A stretch of 64,000 nucleotides of DNA from Lithospermum erythrorhizon (lineage: Eukaryota; Streptophyta; Magnoliopsida; Boraginales; Boraginaceae), in contig JADFUC010001683.1 in NCBI GenBank assembly GCA_019722365.1, forward strand, positions 806,001 through 870,000, in the 5' to 3' direction. A program made the translations under genes and the position numbers. The notes below the pieces were generated by a model that did not search any database, was not told the origin of the DNA, and worked only from the letters and a program-made list of their open reading frames with translations. Positions 22,801 to 38,510 of the stretch are shown here, piece after piece (positions within the stretch are counted from its first letter, which is position 1; each line of letters begins with the position of its first letter).

Positions 22801-25085
22801 CCAATAGACACTTTGTATTTATTTTAGATCTTTCAAGAACAATTAAAGTGATTTGAAATTGTACAAATCTGATACTTATTAGACTGAGTCAGGGAGTTTC
22901 AAGGTTGTGATGTGTCAAATCTTGTCTTTAAATGGATGGGTTTGGGTCGTACTATGGCTCAAAGATACAGTTATCCGATTTAAAAGCATTCTAGATTTAT
23001 AAATATTTGAGATTGTGTTGTAATGTCTATGTCCGTAAGGCTTTGATGCAGTTGCTTCTGCTTGCAGCGTGATTGTGGAAGGCCTCCTATTCCTATGAAA
23101 GATCCCGGAATCAAAATTGAAGAGCAGCCTTTGCTATCAAATCATCCTTACGTTGATAAGGTACTTCACATTCAGTTTTAATATAAAGAGGAAAGTGTTG
23201 GAATCATGTGATGTATATATTTGATTAATAGCTGTCACTACTTGCTAATGACTGAGTGTGAGCCTTGTTAAAATGTTAATCTTGTCCTCCAAACATGCGT
23301 CTGTTCTAGTAAACTAATAGGACATAACAACTCCAGCTAAGATGCCTTCTACTTGTTTGTTTGTCATGAAGATCTGGCAATTACATAATGCTGAACAGAT
23401 GATATTGGATGATATGGAAGCTAACCCTGATAAGTACAAGGGCAAGAAATTATCAGAGTTGACAGACGATGAAGAGTTCGATGAAAAAAACAGTACAATA
23501 AAGACTAAGGCTTATTACAAGAAAGATTTAGTCACGAAGTTGATTTATGTAAGTAGTTTCTTTCTTGACTGGATAAGATAGAAACAAAAACAAACATGGT
23601 ACTTTCTTGCTGCAAATTATTTGGTAGTTTTAATAAAGTATATTTCACTAACTTGTGCCTCACAATTTTGCCAGAAAATTAGTGTGAAAGAACTTGATTT
23701 GGAACCTGCATTTGCTGAGCGTCAGGTTTGTTATTTTTTCTTCGAACCTCCTTTCGGTTAACATATCCCATCCTTTACTGCAGCCTTTGCTTCAAGCAAA
23801 TACATGGTTTGTGCATGATTTGCTCTACTCTTTGATAGTTACAAAAAAGTTATTACTGAAGGACAATGGTCTTGAGGCCATCTATCGTCCTTGTACTATC
23901 CAAACAAATTTGCATGATTTATGAAGTGCAATGTGTACTACCTTAGTTTTGTAAAATTTATATTATTGGCGTTTTGCTATGTCTTCATAGTAATTATTAC
24001 TCTCCTTGCACAAGGAACAATCACTAAATTGAGCCTTGCCATGTGATTTCACGGGGAAAGGGCGGACCTTAACAAAAACCTTTGGGGTTAAAGATTGGTC
24101 ATTGTTTTGCTCGTCTGACAAGTGACAACACATCTGTGATATATATAGATATATATCCTTTCTAGAATGGTAGAGAAAATATTCATCCATTGAAATAGTG
24201 TGAATTCTTTCTTTTAGTTCGAGAGTTGGATTAATATGTTCAATTTTACTTGCACTAATTCGTTGATAGATTTTAAAGTAGTTTGAGCTAGAAAACAGTT
24301 TAGCTCAACAACTTAATGGGTTTCTGTGATCCAGCACCATAACAAATTAAGGGATGAAGCATTGAAAAGAGGAGAGAAATACAAAATTACGCAGCTGAGA
24401 CGGAACATGGAAATGGATGAGTACGACCTTCTTCACTGGCGTCGATCATTAGAGGAAAGAGAGGCTCTACTTAGAGATATTAGTTGGTAATTAAACTGTT
24501 ATCCTTTTGTCTCTTGCATCATCATATTAATAATTAAATACAGTATTGTGTTTTATCCTAATTTCTGATGGTGCACCAAAAAGAGAGTGCTACAGAAGCT
24601 CTTTCTTTTACAAACTTTAAGCCAACTTTTGTTCTTGCAGCCGCAGAGCCCTTGGCCTCCCATTAGATGAACCCGGCAGATATAAGGATGCTAGTTTCTT
24701 TGGAAAAGATCAATATGATCCTGACAGTGCCTTGTATCGTTATGACTACTGGGGTGAACCCAAGAATTCAGAAAAGAGTAAGCAAGAGCGAATGACGGAT
24801 GCCCACAATAAATCCATTGTTGGAAAGGGTAACGTGTGGTATGAGATGTCATATGAAGATGCGATCAAACATCAAATGCAAAGGGAAGCCGAAGGATATG
24901 TTCCAAGGGAGTATGATGACGAAGATTCAGACGAAGAACAATCTGACCATGATGATGATGATGACAGCGACGATGACTTTGATTATAGCATTTTAGACGA
25001 CCCCACTGTGAATCTTTCGAATCAACCTCATGTTAATGGGACTGAATCTCCAAGATTGTCAGATGAAGGCATATTTGAGGATTAA
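19817..25085 (+). CDS. PTAC10: PTAC10/PAP3, plastid-encoded RNA polymerase-associated S1-domain protein
   Basis: Twelve exons give 671 residues: 19817-20530, 21051-21110, 21218-21247, 21789-21862, 22040-22121, 22430-22503, 22634-22697, 23068-23160, 23372-23548, 23675-23725, 24335-24486, 24641-25085; all phases close. The start is the ATG at 19817 (MQSLQT), followed by about 40 Ser/Pro-rich residues consistent with a plastid transit peptide. Family landmarks are NWIDRGWAPWEEILTPEARF, AGPMVVRHVAPRDWPPRGWE and YELPFYYPGQ. The S1-type RNA-binding fold is in exons 4-6 (GKVTAVHLYQGAFVDIGG, DGWVPIKR). The C-terminus is very acidic (DEDSDEEQSDHDDDDDSDDD). PTAC10 is an essential subunit of the plastid-encoded RNA polymerase assembly needed for chloroplast biogenesis. 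Length agrees with the roughly 670 residues I recall for the family. A copy of the exon 1 end and its splice site lies inside intron 1. Confidence 0.96.
20497..20832 (+). repeat. duplicated exon 1 end plus 5' splice site of PTAC10
   Basis: 20497-20572 (last 34 nt of exon 1, the GT donor and 42 nt of intron) recurs at 20757-20832, exactly 260 bp downstream with no gaps and roughly 11 mismatches in 76. The second copy keeps a splice-like AAG|GTAGGA. Between the copies a Stowaway-like left end (TACTCGCTCCATTTCG) and a TACTCCGTA word are visible. Confidence 0.85.
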
Positions 25086-25802
25086 TTAAAGAAATGTTTG
25101 GAGGATTCCTTAAGCCACATACATAATTGTATCACCTTTTGTTGTTTGTATAGGCACATGTAGAGGAGAGTCCCTCTTTGTTTCTTGTGGAGCAACAATG
25201 TAATATTAGGAGAATAGACAATTTTGATTCAATGATGTAACTCCAAATATACTACTAGAAGCCTACAACGAGAACTATGTAAACTTGATTTTGCTGATTT
25301 GGGTTGAAACAATTTTTTGCATCATTCTAGACTCCTAAACTATTTAATATTTTCTACTTCCATCTATTTTTTACATTAAAATTATCCGAATCTAGATTTT
25401 GTAGATATTTTTAAAATAACAAAAAATAGTAAAAATAAATACAACATTATTTAAAAAAATTGTAAAAATAGTTTATTTAAGCTGGTGTCAAATGATTAAT
25501 GGTTTTAATTTTTACATTCCGAGTGATAATTGTACTCTATTTTTGGAATTTAAATTATATTTATAAATCCATATTTTTATATAATTTTTCATAAAAATAA
25601 GGATAAAAATAAAATTTGAAATGTAGTTATTAATAGTTGAAGTGAAAAAGTCAAAACATATTATTTATTGAAAATTTGGTGTGAAATGATGTAAGTTGTC
25701 CAAATAAGAAGCAATAAAGCGACAAATACCAAAGCCACTATCTATTAGAGAAGAAACTATTAAATTAATAAACTTTTTAGTCCGTAAGAATTCCGATATC
25801 CA
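25086..25802. other. intergenic
   Basis: About 0.7 kb holding the PTAC10 3' region and the promoter of the reductase gene on the same strand. AT-rich; no element recognised. Confidence 0.6.
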
Positions 25803-30296
<4,494 letters not shown>

Positions 30297-30971
30297 AGAG
30301 CTTTCTAAGGTCTGTCTGAAAACCAGAATTTTGAGGAATCGAAAATGTCGAAAACAGCACATCTTCTTTCTTCCAGAATCGAAAGCATTGCAAGCTGAGA
30401 TATGAAAAATCTTTGTCGCTCTGCCTGTAAAGATCGTAATATTCCAACAAATATAATTGATCACCGATGTACTTCAAAATATTTCAACAAGGAAGATAGT
30501 GAATACTCAATTATCGATGGATTCTTCTTTATCATAATATAATGTAAAATAATTAACACAATTCAGTCGATCTCCTCTTCCTCGACATTATCCATTGTGA
30601 GCCCAGAGCTGAGCTAACCTAGCGACTACTGTCTATATTGATCGAGCTCAGTTTGTCAAAATTCTCCAACTCGAACTCGATTCGATAACAACATTTATCC
30701 ATACCTTCAATCAACAATTTATGCATATAATTCAATTATAAAATTCACTCTATCGGCTTACATTATATGTCACTTTTGTACATAAAAAAGAAAATGTGTT
30801 CTCATAATATGAGTTTTTGTTATGGAAATATTATATCATGGACATTGCTCATTAACCAAGCTCGTATTGCTTAATGCTTTTAACGACTACGAAAGAATAA
30901 TTGTTACTTATTTATCGTTTACTTAGCTTACCTTATTATTGTATCTGGAAGCTCATAACAAAAGAAGCCAT

Positions 30972-31030
30972 CAGACAGACAGATATATCTCTACAATCTG
31001 CATCAGACAGACAGATCAGACAGACAGATT
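30972..31030. repeat. CAGA microsatellite, three short tracts
   Basis: CAGACAGACAGAT appears three times between 30972 and 31030. CTATTTGTCTGTCTATTTAT about 40 bp downstream provides a complementary tract, so a stem could form. Confidence 0.7.
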
Positions 31031-31169
31031 CTACACACCCTGTAAGAATAAAATCATCCTCATTATCTCTCTATTTGTCTGTCTATTTATATTGTTCTTA
31101 GTTATATTCATAACATGTTTTTAATTAAATTTAGATTAAGGTAGTATAATCAAATTTCCTCTCAATCTT

Positions 31170-31370
31170 CATACCCTAAACCCAATTCGATTAATTCCCA
31201 ATTTCCCATTTTTTAAAATTCCCAATTATCAAACCCTAAACCCCGTTTGATTAAATTCCCAAATTCCCCCATTTTCAAACCCTAGACCCCAGTTGATTAA
31301 ATGCCCATTTTCAAACCCTAAACCCATTTGATTAAATTCTCAATTTCCCCCATTTTTCAAACCCTAAAAT
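31170..31370 (+). promoter_or_regulatory. telo-box (AAACCCTA) repeats upstream of the F-box gene
   Basis: Five copies of AAACCCTA or CCCTAAACCC at about 31173, 31233, 31278, 31314 and 31361, most followed by GATTAAATTCCCA-type text, make an imperfect tandem repeat with a spacing of roughly 40-60 bp. Telo-boxes are known promoter elements bound by telomere-repeat-binding factors in plants. Their position just 5' of the start codon suggests promoter or leader function, which is inference. Confidence 0.55.
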
Positions 31371-31426
31371 CCCCTTCAATCAATCCCCAATTTCTTAAAT
31401 TTTGCATCCAAATTTGTGAAATTGTG

Positions 31427-33193
31427 ATGTCAGAAAGCTATAGAGACTTACCCTTAGATTTATGGGCATTAATCTTGAATAATCTTCCACATCACACCAA
31501 TTTGGAGCCTCTTTCTTTAGTATGCAAACAATTTCTCAAACTCACAAATCAATTACGTCCCAAATTAATTGTCACTAATGCCCTAATACTCACCCATAAT
31601 GATATTTCATCACTCATTAATAAGCGTTTTCCGAATATTGATTCAATTGATTTTAGTAATTATGGTTTTGATATTAAGGGTTTGCTTTTGAGTATTGCTA
31701 GTAATTGTGAACTCGAGAAATTAAGTGAAATTGATTTGTGTAATGTGGAGAAAATACCCATTAAGGGTTTGATTGAATTGGGTTCGAAAATAAAGGTGTT
31801 GAAGTGTAGGAACATTCGGGTTTTACGAGATAAGGATTTGGTTGGTATTGGGAATTCGTTGCCTTTATTGGAAGAATTGGATATTAGTTGTCCTAGGAAT
31901 GATCATTATTTGAATATGATGGGTTCTGGAGGTGGTAGTGAGATGGCGATTAGTGATTTTGGGATTCGGTTTTTGTCGTTGAATTTGAAGAATTTGCGGA
32001 GGATTAATGTTTCGGGGAATCATTTTGTTACTGATAGGTCGTTGGTTTGTTTGTCTGAAAATTGCGAGTTTTTGGAAGGGGTTGATGTCGTTGATTGTAC
32101 ATTGGTCACAGCAAAGGGGGTTTTGTTTTTGTTGCAAAATTCTGTTCATTTGAATTCGATTTCTGCCTCGGGGATTGAGACTGGACATGGACGTTTAGGG
32201 TCTGAAGATATGAGTTTTGCTGGGCGAAGGCTATACAGTCTTGATCTACGCGAGTCTTTTATTTCAGAAGAGTTTATGTGCATGTTGGTAGAGGCTTGTG
32301 TTGATTTAAAGAGGCTCTCGCTTTTTTACTGTACAGGCTTCAAAGTTTCTTCACTTGCATTACTTCTGCGCAAATGCCGTACACTTCAACATTTGGCTCT
32401 TTGTAGCCTTCATTGCATTACAGATGTATACATTGTTCGTCTTTTCCCATATCTGCATAATCTTGTTTCCTTGGAGCTGAGTAGCATCTCTGATAGGCTC
32501 ACTCTCAACACATTACATACGGTGGCCAGACGTTGTCCTTCACTAGAATTTGTTCAGATGGAGTGTCATGGTTTGGGGATAACGGACTTACATTTTGACT
32601 CTGTCAAGTATGGTCATATCAAATCTCTTAATTTGTCGAAAAGTTGTAACCTTGACGATACATTTTTCATTGGGATTGCATTAGCTTGTCCTAACTTAGA
32701 AAGAATTGATTTATCCTATTGCGATGTAACTGAAAAATGTCTGGCTGCGATTCTTGATACATGCCACGAGATCAGGATTTTAAGCATTAAGGGTTGTCAG
32801 ATGAACTCTATAGGGCAAGGATTGGTGCTACCAAAACTTGAGGTACTCGATGCAGCTAATTCCGCTATAAATGATGAAGGGTTAGCACAAATTGCTATGA
32901 GATGTCCCAGACTTGAGAAGCTGGGGTTAGCAAGATGTGTTCGAGTGACATATATAGGGGTGAAGGAGGTTGTGGTAACTTGCCAAATATTGAAGGAGAT
33001 AAATTTGTATTATTGTGAGAAGGTTTACTGTGTAAACATTGTTTCTCAGATGATTTCGACAAGGCCATCGTTGGTGAAAATAGTCCCACCATCTCCTATT
33101 TCGCTTAGCAACAGCGAGAACGGATTTTATCTGCAACATGGATGTCAGATTTTGGAAGGCTCTAAATGCGAAGTACCTAAGATTTGGGAGTAA
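31427..33193 (+). CDS. F-box/leucine-rich-repeat protein
   Basis: A single uninterrupted exon of 588 residues. The first ATG in frame that precedes the F-box is at 31427 (MSESYRDLPLDLW); the longer open frame upstream begins with TTG in telo-box repeat DNA and was not used. The F-box spans roughly residues 5-45 (LPLDLWALILNNLPHHTNLE, SLVCKQFLKLT). The rest is a series of cysteine-containing leucine-rich repeats of the F-box type: LEELDIS, LRRINVSGN, LEGVDVVDCTLVT, LKRLSLFYCTGF, LVSLELSS, LERIDLSYCDVTEKCL, LEKLGLARCVRVT and LKEINLYYCEKVY. Such proteins are substrate receptors of SCF ubiquitin ligases. The substrate is unknown. Confidence 0.9.
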   Translation: MSESYRDLPLDLWALILNNLPHHTNLEPLSLVCKQFLKLTNQLRPKLIVTNALILTHNDISSLINKRFPNIDSIDFSNYGFDIKGLLLSIASNCELEKLSEIDLCNVEKIPIKGLIELGSKIKVLKCRNIRVLRDKDLVGIGNSLPLLEELDISCPRNDHYLNMMGSGGGSEMAISDFGIRFLSLNLKNLRRINVSGNHFVTDRSLVCLSENCEFLEGVDVVDCTLVTAKGVLFLLQNSVHLNSISASGIETGHGRLGSEDMSFAGRRLYSLDLRESFISEEFMCMLVEACVDLKRLSLFYCTGFKVSSLALLLRKCRTLQHLALCSLHCITDVYIVRLFPYLHNLVSLELSSISDRLTLNTLHTVARRCPSLEFVQMECHGLGITDLHFDSVKYGHIKSLNLSKSCNLDDTFFIGIALACPNLERIDLSYCDVTEKCLAAILDTCHEIRILSIKGCQMNSIGQGLVLPKLEVLDAANSAINDEGLAQIAMRCPRLEKLGLARCVRVTYIGVKEVVVTCQILKEINLYYCEKVYCVNIVSQMISTRPSLVKIVPPSPISLSNSENGFYLQHGCQILEGSKCEVPKIWE

Positions 33194-33422
33194 ACTGATT
33201 ATGTTGGTGAATAATTCTGTTCTTTTTCTCCATGAAATTAAATATCGTTTCTAAAAAATATGTTGGTGAATGCAGTTTTTGTCTTTTGTTGTGCATAATT
33301 TATGTTATCTAATTTTATCACACACATCAATCTAAGTTTCTGCTATACGTTATGGATAAATAGTTCGGTGATTAATTAAATCCGAAGCCTATTAAATTGT
33401 TTTCTGTATAAAAGTCAGTGAA

Positions 33423-33632
33423 ATGGTTGATAATGTTGCTTGTTGCGTTATTTTTGAAGACCTATTGATTCTAACTGTTTGGAAAGGGGGTTTGATTGAT
33501 CAAGAAGAAGAATCTACTTCAACCGATAGCGACAGTTTTGGCTGGAACACTGAAGACGAGCTTGCATATGAGAGTGCTCCAGAATGGCCAGCTTCGTCTT
33601 ACCGGAAACCACAAGGAGATCAACATTCATAG
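33423..33632 (+). CDS. short open frame of unknown status (69 residues)
   Basis: ATG at 33423 to a stop at 33630. The N-terminal half is hydrophobic; the C-terminal half is acidic and Ser/Thr-rich (DQEEESTSTDSDSFGWNTED) and then YESAPEWPASSYRKPQGDQ. The later part has protein-like composition and could be the last exon of an unannotated transcript or a readable 3' UTR of the F-box gene. I do not recognise it. Confidence 0.25.
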   Translation: MVDNVACCVIFEDLLILTVWKGGLIDQEEESTSTDSDSFGWNTEDELAYESAPEWPASSYRKPQGDQHS

Positions 33633-33802
33633 TAGTACTATATGTAGGGGGTGAACTCATCACAGCATCATCAGGAGCAAAACATTTTAGAGCCTGGAAG
33701 GTCCTTTAGGATGATGAATGACAGTATAATTATAAGCATCCAAATGCACAAAATCATACATTATAACCAATTATTAAGTTTTACAAAGACATTCTGCATT
33801 TT

Positions 33803-36800
33803 TCATAATTTAGCTGAACCAGAAACCGCATGGTTAACGAGTTCTCTTCTCAAGATTTTCCCTGCAGGAGATTTTGGAATTGCATTGATGAAAGCAACCC
33901 GCCGTATCTTCTTGTAAGGAGCAACCTACAGAGTGCACTAGTTCAAGCATAGGTAGAAAGAATCCTTTGACGTTGGAGCAAAGAAAATAGTTTCAGCATG
34001 AGAATGATGTGATCGCTATGTTTTGGTGATATAGCTAAATCAATAATCATGATGCAAGATCAATCTTTTTCTCCACAATCCAAGTTTTCTTCAAACAAGT
34101 ACTCGAATTAAAAAGTAAAGATGTACCTTCTTGGAAACGGAATTCATAACGTCAGCCTCAGTAATTGTACTTCCAGGTTTTCGGACAATGTAGGCCATAG
34201 GAATCTGTCCTGCTGCCTCATCAGGATATCTGCACTCAAATAAATACGACAATCTTCAACGCCATGCCGGAACAAATAATAGATCTTGCAGCAGCATATA
34301 TAAGAACTAACAGACTTCTCGAGTAAAATTCATACGAGAAGGTATAGACAGAAGACGAGAAGAACATACGGGATTACTGCAGCATCAGCAATATTGGGGA
34401 TTGATTGAAGTATATGCTCTAATTCGGCTGGAGGGACCTGCAATTATTTTTTAAAATCCCATCAGCAGTCTAAATTTACTTGCTAATGGATTAGAGAATT
34501 ATAAGATTCCAGACTGAGTATATACCTGGTATGCCTTATATTTAATTAGTTCCTTTAGCCTGTCAACAATGTACAAGAATCCATCAGTGTCAAAATAGCA
34601 TAGATCACCAGTCCTGAGCCAACCTTCCGAATCCAATGTTGCAGCGGTGGCTTTGTCATCTCCAATATAACCTGAACCAACCAATGGTTTCGCGGACTTG
34701 TTAGAGGGAATTTAGATCACTAAGGTCCATTAAAGTAATAAAATGATAGTTGATGGACCTGAAGACGTATTGAACATTTTATATTTTCATTCTCCAATAT
34801 GCCTACCTCAATTCAAATTGTGAAGAGGGGGTGGTATCTAATTGGAATTAAATGAAACATTAACAGAATCAAATTGTATCACATTGAAAGTATATATTGT
34901 TCAAATCATTATAAAATTGAACAAATAAGATCAATCACGAATATCAATTGTGTCTCTCAACTAATCAAGTTGAGAAGACAAATGTCTACCTTTCATGACG
35001 ATTGGTCCTCGTAACCAAAGCTCCCCACGCTGTCCTGGAGGTAAAGCCTCCCCACTGTCCGGATCCACTATCTTTGCCTCCATGTTCTCAGCTAGGCGGC
35101 CAACAGAGCCATAACGGCTAGTCTCTTCAGGCCCTATCATCCGAGTTGCTCCTCCCCCAGTCTCTGTCATACCATATCCCTGGAAAAGATAAATTGAAGA
35201 GAATTGGTATTGCGAAAATGAAAATATCCAAATGGAAACATGTCCTTCAAGCATAAAAAAAGAAGTACTCCGTATCATGCATTCCTCTTCATTTGATATG
35301 TCTATCATATCAAGAGAGATTCCATTTCCTATCTAGATTCACTGTTCATATTTCCATGAAGGACCAGAGCAAGTAATAAATCACAATGTTGAATGTCAAT
35401 TTCATGTTATAACACATTATACTCTTGATAAGCATCAGTATATTTCTTGTGTCAGTTATTACTGCACGGAAAAGTGAAAACTCTCTGGAAAGAATTATGA
35501 TTGTGGCTGAATATGTAAACTAATCAGGGCATCTAGAAAATTGCAGTCAATTAAGACTTTTCCACAAACTTAACCTTTTGATAGTCAACATCATATCACT
35601 TATGATTAATTAAATTACATGCTATTCGTCCAACAATAAAAAATTAGATCACTTATGATCTTTCCGAAAATATTAATATAATTGTCATTTAATAATTGTA
35701 CGTAGACCACTCTTGCATTGATTGAGAGAGGAAAATAAATATCTTTGATGTTTCCACCACTTTCTTTGATGCAATAAGAACATTAGTTCAGCATGTACTC
35801 CGTATTAGTCTTTCCACATATTAATTTATTTCTCTTTGAATAATTGTAGGTAGATCACTCTTCCATTAATAATTGGGAGAGCAAAAAATCATAACTATGA
35901 TGCATCATTATGAAAATCTTCAAAAACCAATACTTATCCAAGAGCTAATAAGCTATCTCCAACATAATTATCTATTCGTTTCAACATTTAACTTTGTGCT
36001 ACTATGCAAAAAAAGATTAATCTAATCTATCATTACCACCACTTCCATGCTTACAGCTTCTCGATAAAGAATATACATTGTTATTTTCCAGTAAAATATA
36101 CATTAACAGTAACATTCCCAATGCCTTTTGAAGAGGCTCCCGCTTAAGCGGGGGGGAGAGAGGGTCAGATAGAACGTAGCCTTACCCTGTGATGATAGGG
36201 AGGTTGTTTCTGAATTGACCGGAGTTATTTTTAAGTAAAATATCAAAATGAAATTAAAATGCAGTAAGGATGGAGATACCTGAACAATTTCCACCTCTGG
36301 AAACTTAGCTCTGAACCCTTCACTAACCTCACTCCCTAGCGGCGCCCCGCCACAACCCAACAACTTAAGTGAGCTAAGATCATACTTACTAACCAATGGA
36401 GACTTCAACATAGCCACCACAAGCGGAGGCGAAACTGGAATATACGTAACCTTATACTTCTCCACAGCCATCAACATCTTCTCAAAATCAAACCTCCCCA
36501 ACATTACTAAAGTCTCCCCTAATGCCAAAGACCTTATCAACATAAAAAACCCAAACACATGAAACAAAGGCAATGTAAAAAGTGATACAGATACACCATT
36601 TTCCCCCTCCCCCAAATCATTTTCAGCTCTATATTTAGCATCATACATACCCCCAATCACAGCAATAAAATTCCTATGACTTAATTCAACCCCCTTTACT
36701 CTCCCAGTTGTCCCAGAAGAGTACAATATAGCAGCACTATCAAGCTGATTAATTTCACCATTTTCTTGAATTTCAATATTACCCTTTTCAGATAACATCT

Positions 36801-37326
36801 CAATAAACTCATTAGACTCAATATTAACAATAGGAATATTACCATATGGAAGCTTTTTTGACACCTCAAAAGTTGAAAAAACAATTGAAGGCTTACAAAG
36901 CTTCATCATATGCTCAACCTCATCACTAGAAGACAAAGGATTTGCAGGAGAAACAACAATCCCAAGTGAAAGAAGTGAAAAATAAATGATGGGCACATGT
37001 AAAGAAGGTGGACAAATGATAAAGGCGACATCTTTTTGAGACAAGGAAGGGAACTTGGTTTTTAGTGAAAATGATAAGGAGTTTGTTTGGCTAAAGAATT
37101 GAGTGTAGGAAATGTGGTGGTTGGTGGCGGCGTCGATGAGGAAGGCGGTGGTGGTGGGGGTAGGGGTGGTGGAGTGAAGAAGGGAGAGAGCAAATTGAGT
37201 GATGGAGAGGGGGTGGGAGAGGGGGGGTAAGGTCACATTTGGTCTCAGACTTTGGTATGTTTTTGTTGCAGAAGAATAGCCATTTTTGGGGTCTATAGTT
37301 TGGTTCAATTGTGATTGAGGAACCAT
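33803..37326 (-). CDS. 4-coumarate:CoA ligase-like acyl-CoA ligase, probably peroxisomal
   Basis: Six exons on the minus strand, 558 residues, all in phase: 37326-36280, 35179-34990, 34671-34526, 34437-34370, 34229-34127 and 33925-33803. It belongs to the adenylate-forming ANL family, which makes acyl-AMP and then acyl-CoA. AMP-binding motif: [18 protein letters not shown]. Further marks are [62 protein letters not shown] and the catalytic Lys near the end in [13 protein letters not shown]. The C-terminus is GSAKL; AKL fits a PTS1 peroxisomal signal, as in the 4CL-like/OPCL1-type clade that activates jasmonate precursors or medium-chain acids. The usual KYKGYQ reads KYKAYQ here. Intron 1 contains a SINE-like tail. 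The substrate cannot be read from sequence. Confidence 0.92.
36103..36188 (-). mobile_element. SINE-like retroposon tail in the acyl-CoA ligase intron
   Basis: Read on the minus strand it begins AGGGTAAGGCTACG, passes CCGCTTAAGCGGGAGCC and CTCTTCAAAAGGCATTGGG and ends in AATGTTACTGTTAATG. The same order of words occurs at 27.1 kb and 41.1 kb. Confidence 0.6.
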
Positions 37327-38510
37327 TTTTTGTGATGAGAAAAATGGATTCTTGAGCTCTCAAAAAATTGAATCTTTTGGTGATTCATGTTTGTCCAATA
37401 TACACATCCAAATAATGTTTTTTTAGCACTCGAAACGCATCATTTTAATTTCAACATAATTTCGTAATTATCACACTTACAAATGTAAGACAAAATACTA
37501 TTTCACCCCTAAATACTATCTGTTTCTGTGTGCGATAATTAGCTCAGATTAATTTGTTTGCTAATTAGATAAAGCATGGTGAATTTACATATAGAAATAG
37601 AGTGGTTGTTGGAGTACTTGTGGTGGCTAAAATGGTTGATAGATACTAATGGAGTACATGCAATAATGTTGTACAATCACATTAAATATTGATTTCATTA
37701 CCACTTATCAGTATCTGTGAATTGTGTCTTTGGTTATAGAGTTTACTACTTTTCTTTGTTTTTTAAAAGAAAATTGCCAGAGCCGTTATTTTTTAATACG
37801 TGATTTGATAAATCGACTGACGCCATAACCCGCAAAACTTATCTGTGTAAAAAATACTATTTTTCTTTGTAAATCGATTGTCAAGTTTACTCAATGCAAT
37901 GCGGAAATAACGAAATGTATCGCTTATTACACTTTGAGACACCCTTTTTTTCATGACCACTTGCCGCACGCTGCCTTGTTTGTTTTAAAAAGTGAATCAA
38001 ATTAAAATTAAAATACGCGCATTTAACTTAACTGAATGTGAATGCAAAAAGGTCACACAAACTATAACCAAGGATCTTGACTCCGACGTAGTAGCTAACA
38101 AACGTTGATTTGACATTCTTTATTAGCCTCCATTAACATCACGCAACATGTTTTATTTTTTAGTTTTTAATTATCTTCTAAATATACTTGTTACTATATC
38201 AAGTCAACAAAATGTAACCGATAATATTGTTATTTATTCCCGATTACATATAATAATTGATCAATAGCATTTATAGAATCATATCTCATATGGAATAATA
38301 TCTAGTATTTCAAAAATTGTATAGTGATTTTTACTAATTAATACTAATAAATGATACTTTTTATGTTTAATTTTAATTAACAAATAAATTTAATTTATAT
38401 AAAATCTATGGTTAAATATAAAAGAGGCTTCAGGCGCATGATTCACTTGTGATCATAGGCTCAAGGCCACAAGTGACTGCTGGTCAAGCTTTTGTTTTTC
38501 CTTTTTTTTG
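37327..38510. other. intergenic, promoter side of the acyl-CoA ligase gene
   Basis: AT-rich sequence upstream of the minus-strand ligase gene. No coding frame or clear repeat until the tandem array begins at about 38.51 kb. Confidence 0.6.

Larger units (their letters stand above)
30297..31426. other. intergenic with CAGA and telo-box repeats
   Basis: Holds the reductase 3' region, a (CAGA) microsatellite cluster near 30.97-31.03 kb and an AAACCCTA-rich tandem stretch just before the F-box gene. No protein-coding frame is supported. Confidence 0.65.

Noticed and set aside
31328..31426. N-terminal extension of the F-box protein frame
   Set aside because: The longer frame starts with TTG, not ATG, and its text is the telo-box repeat; the ATG at 31427 directly precedes the F-box.
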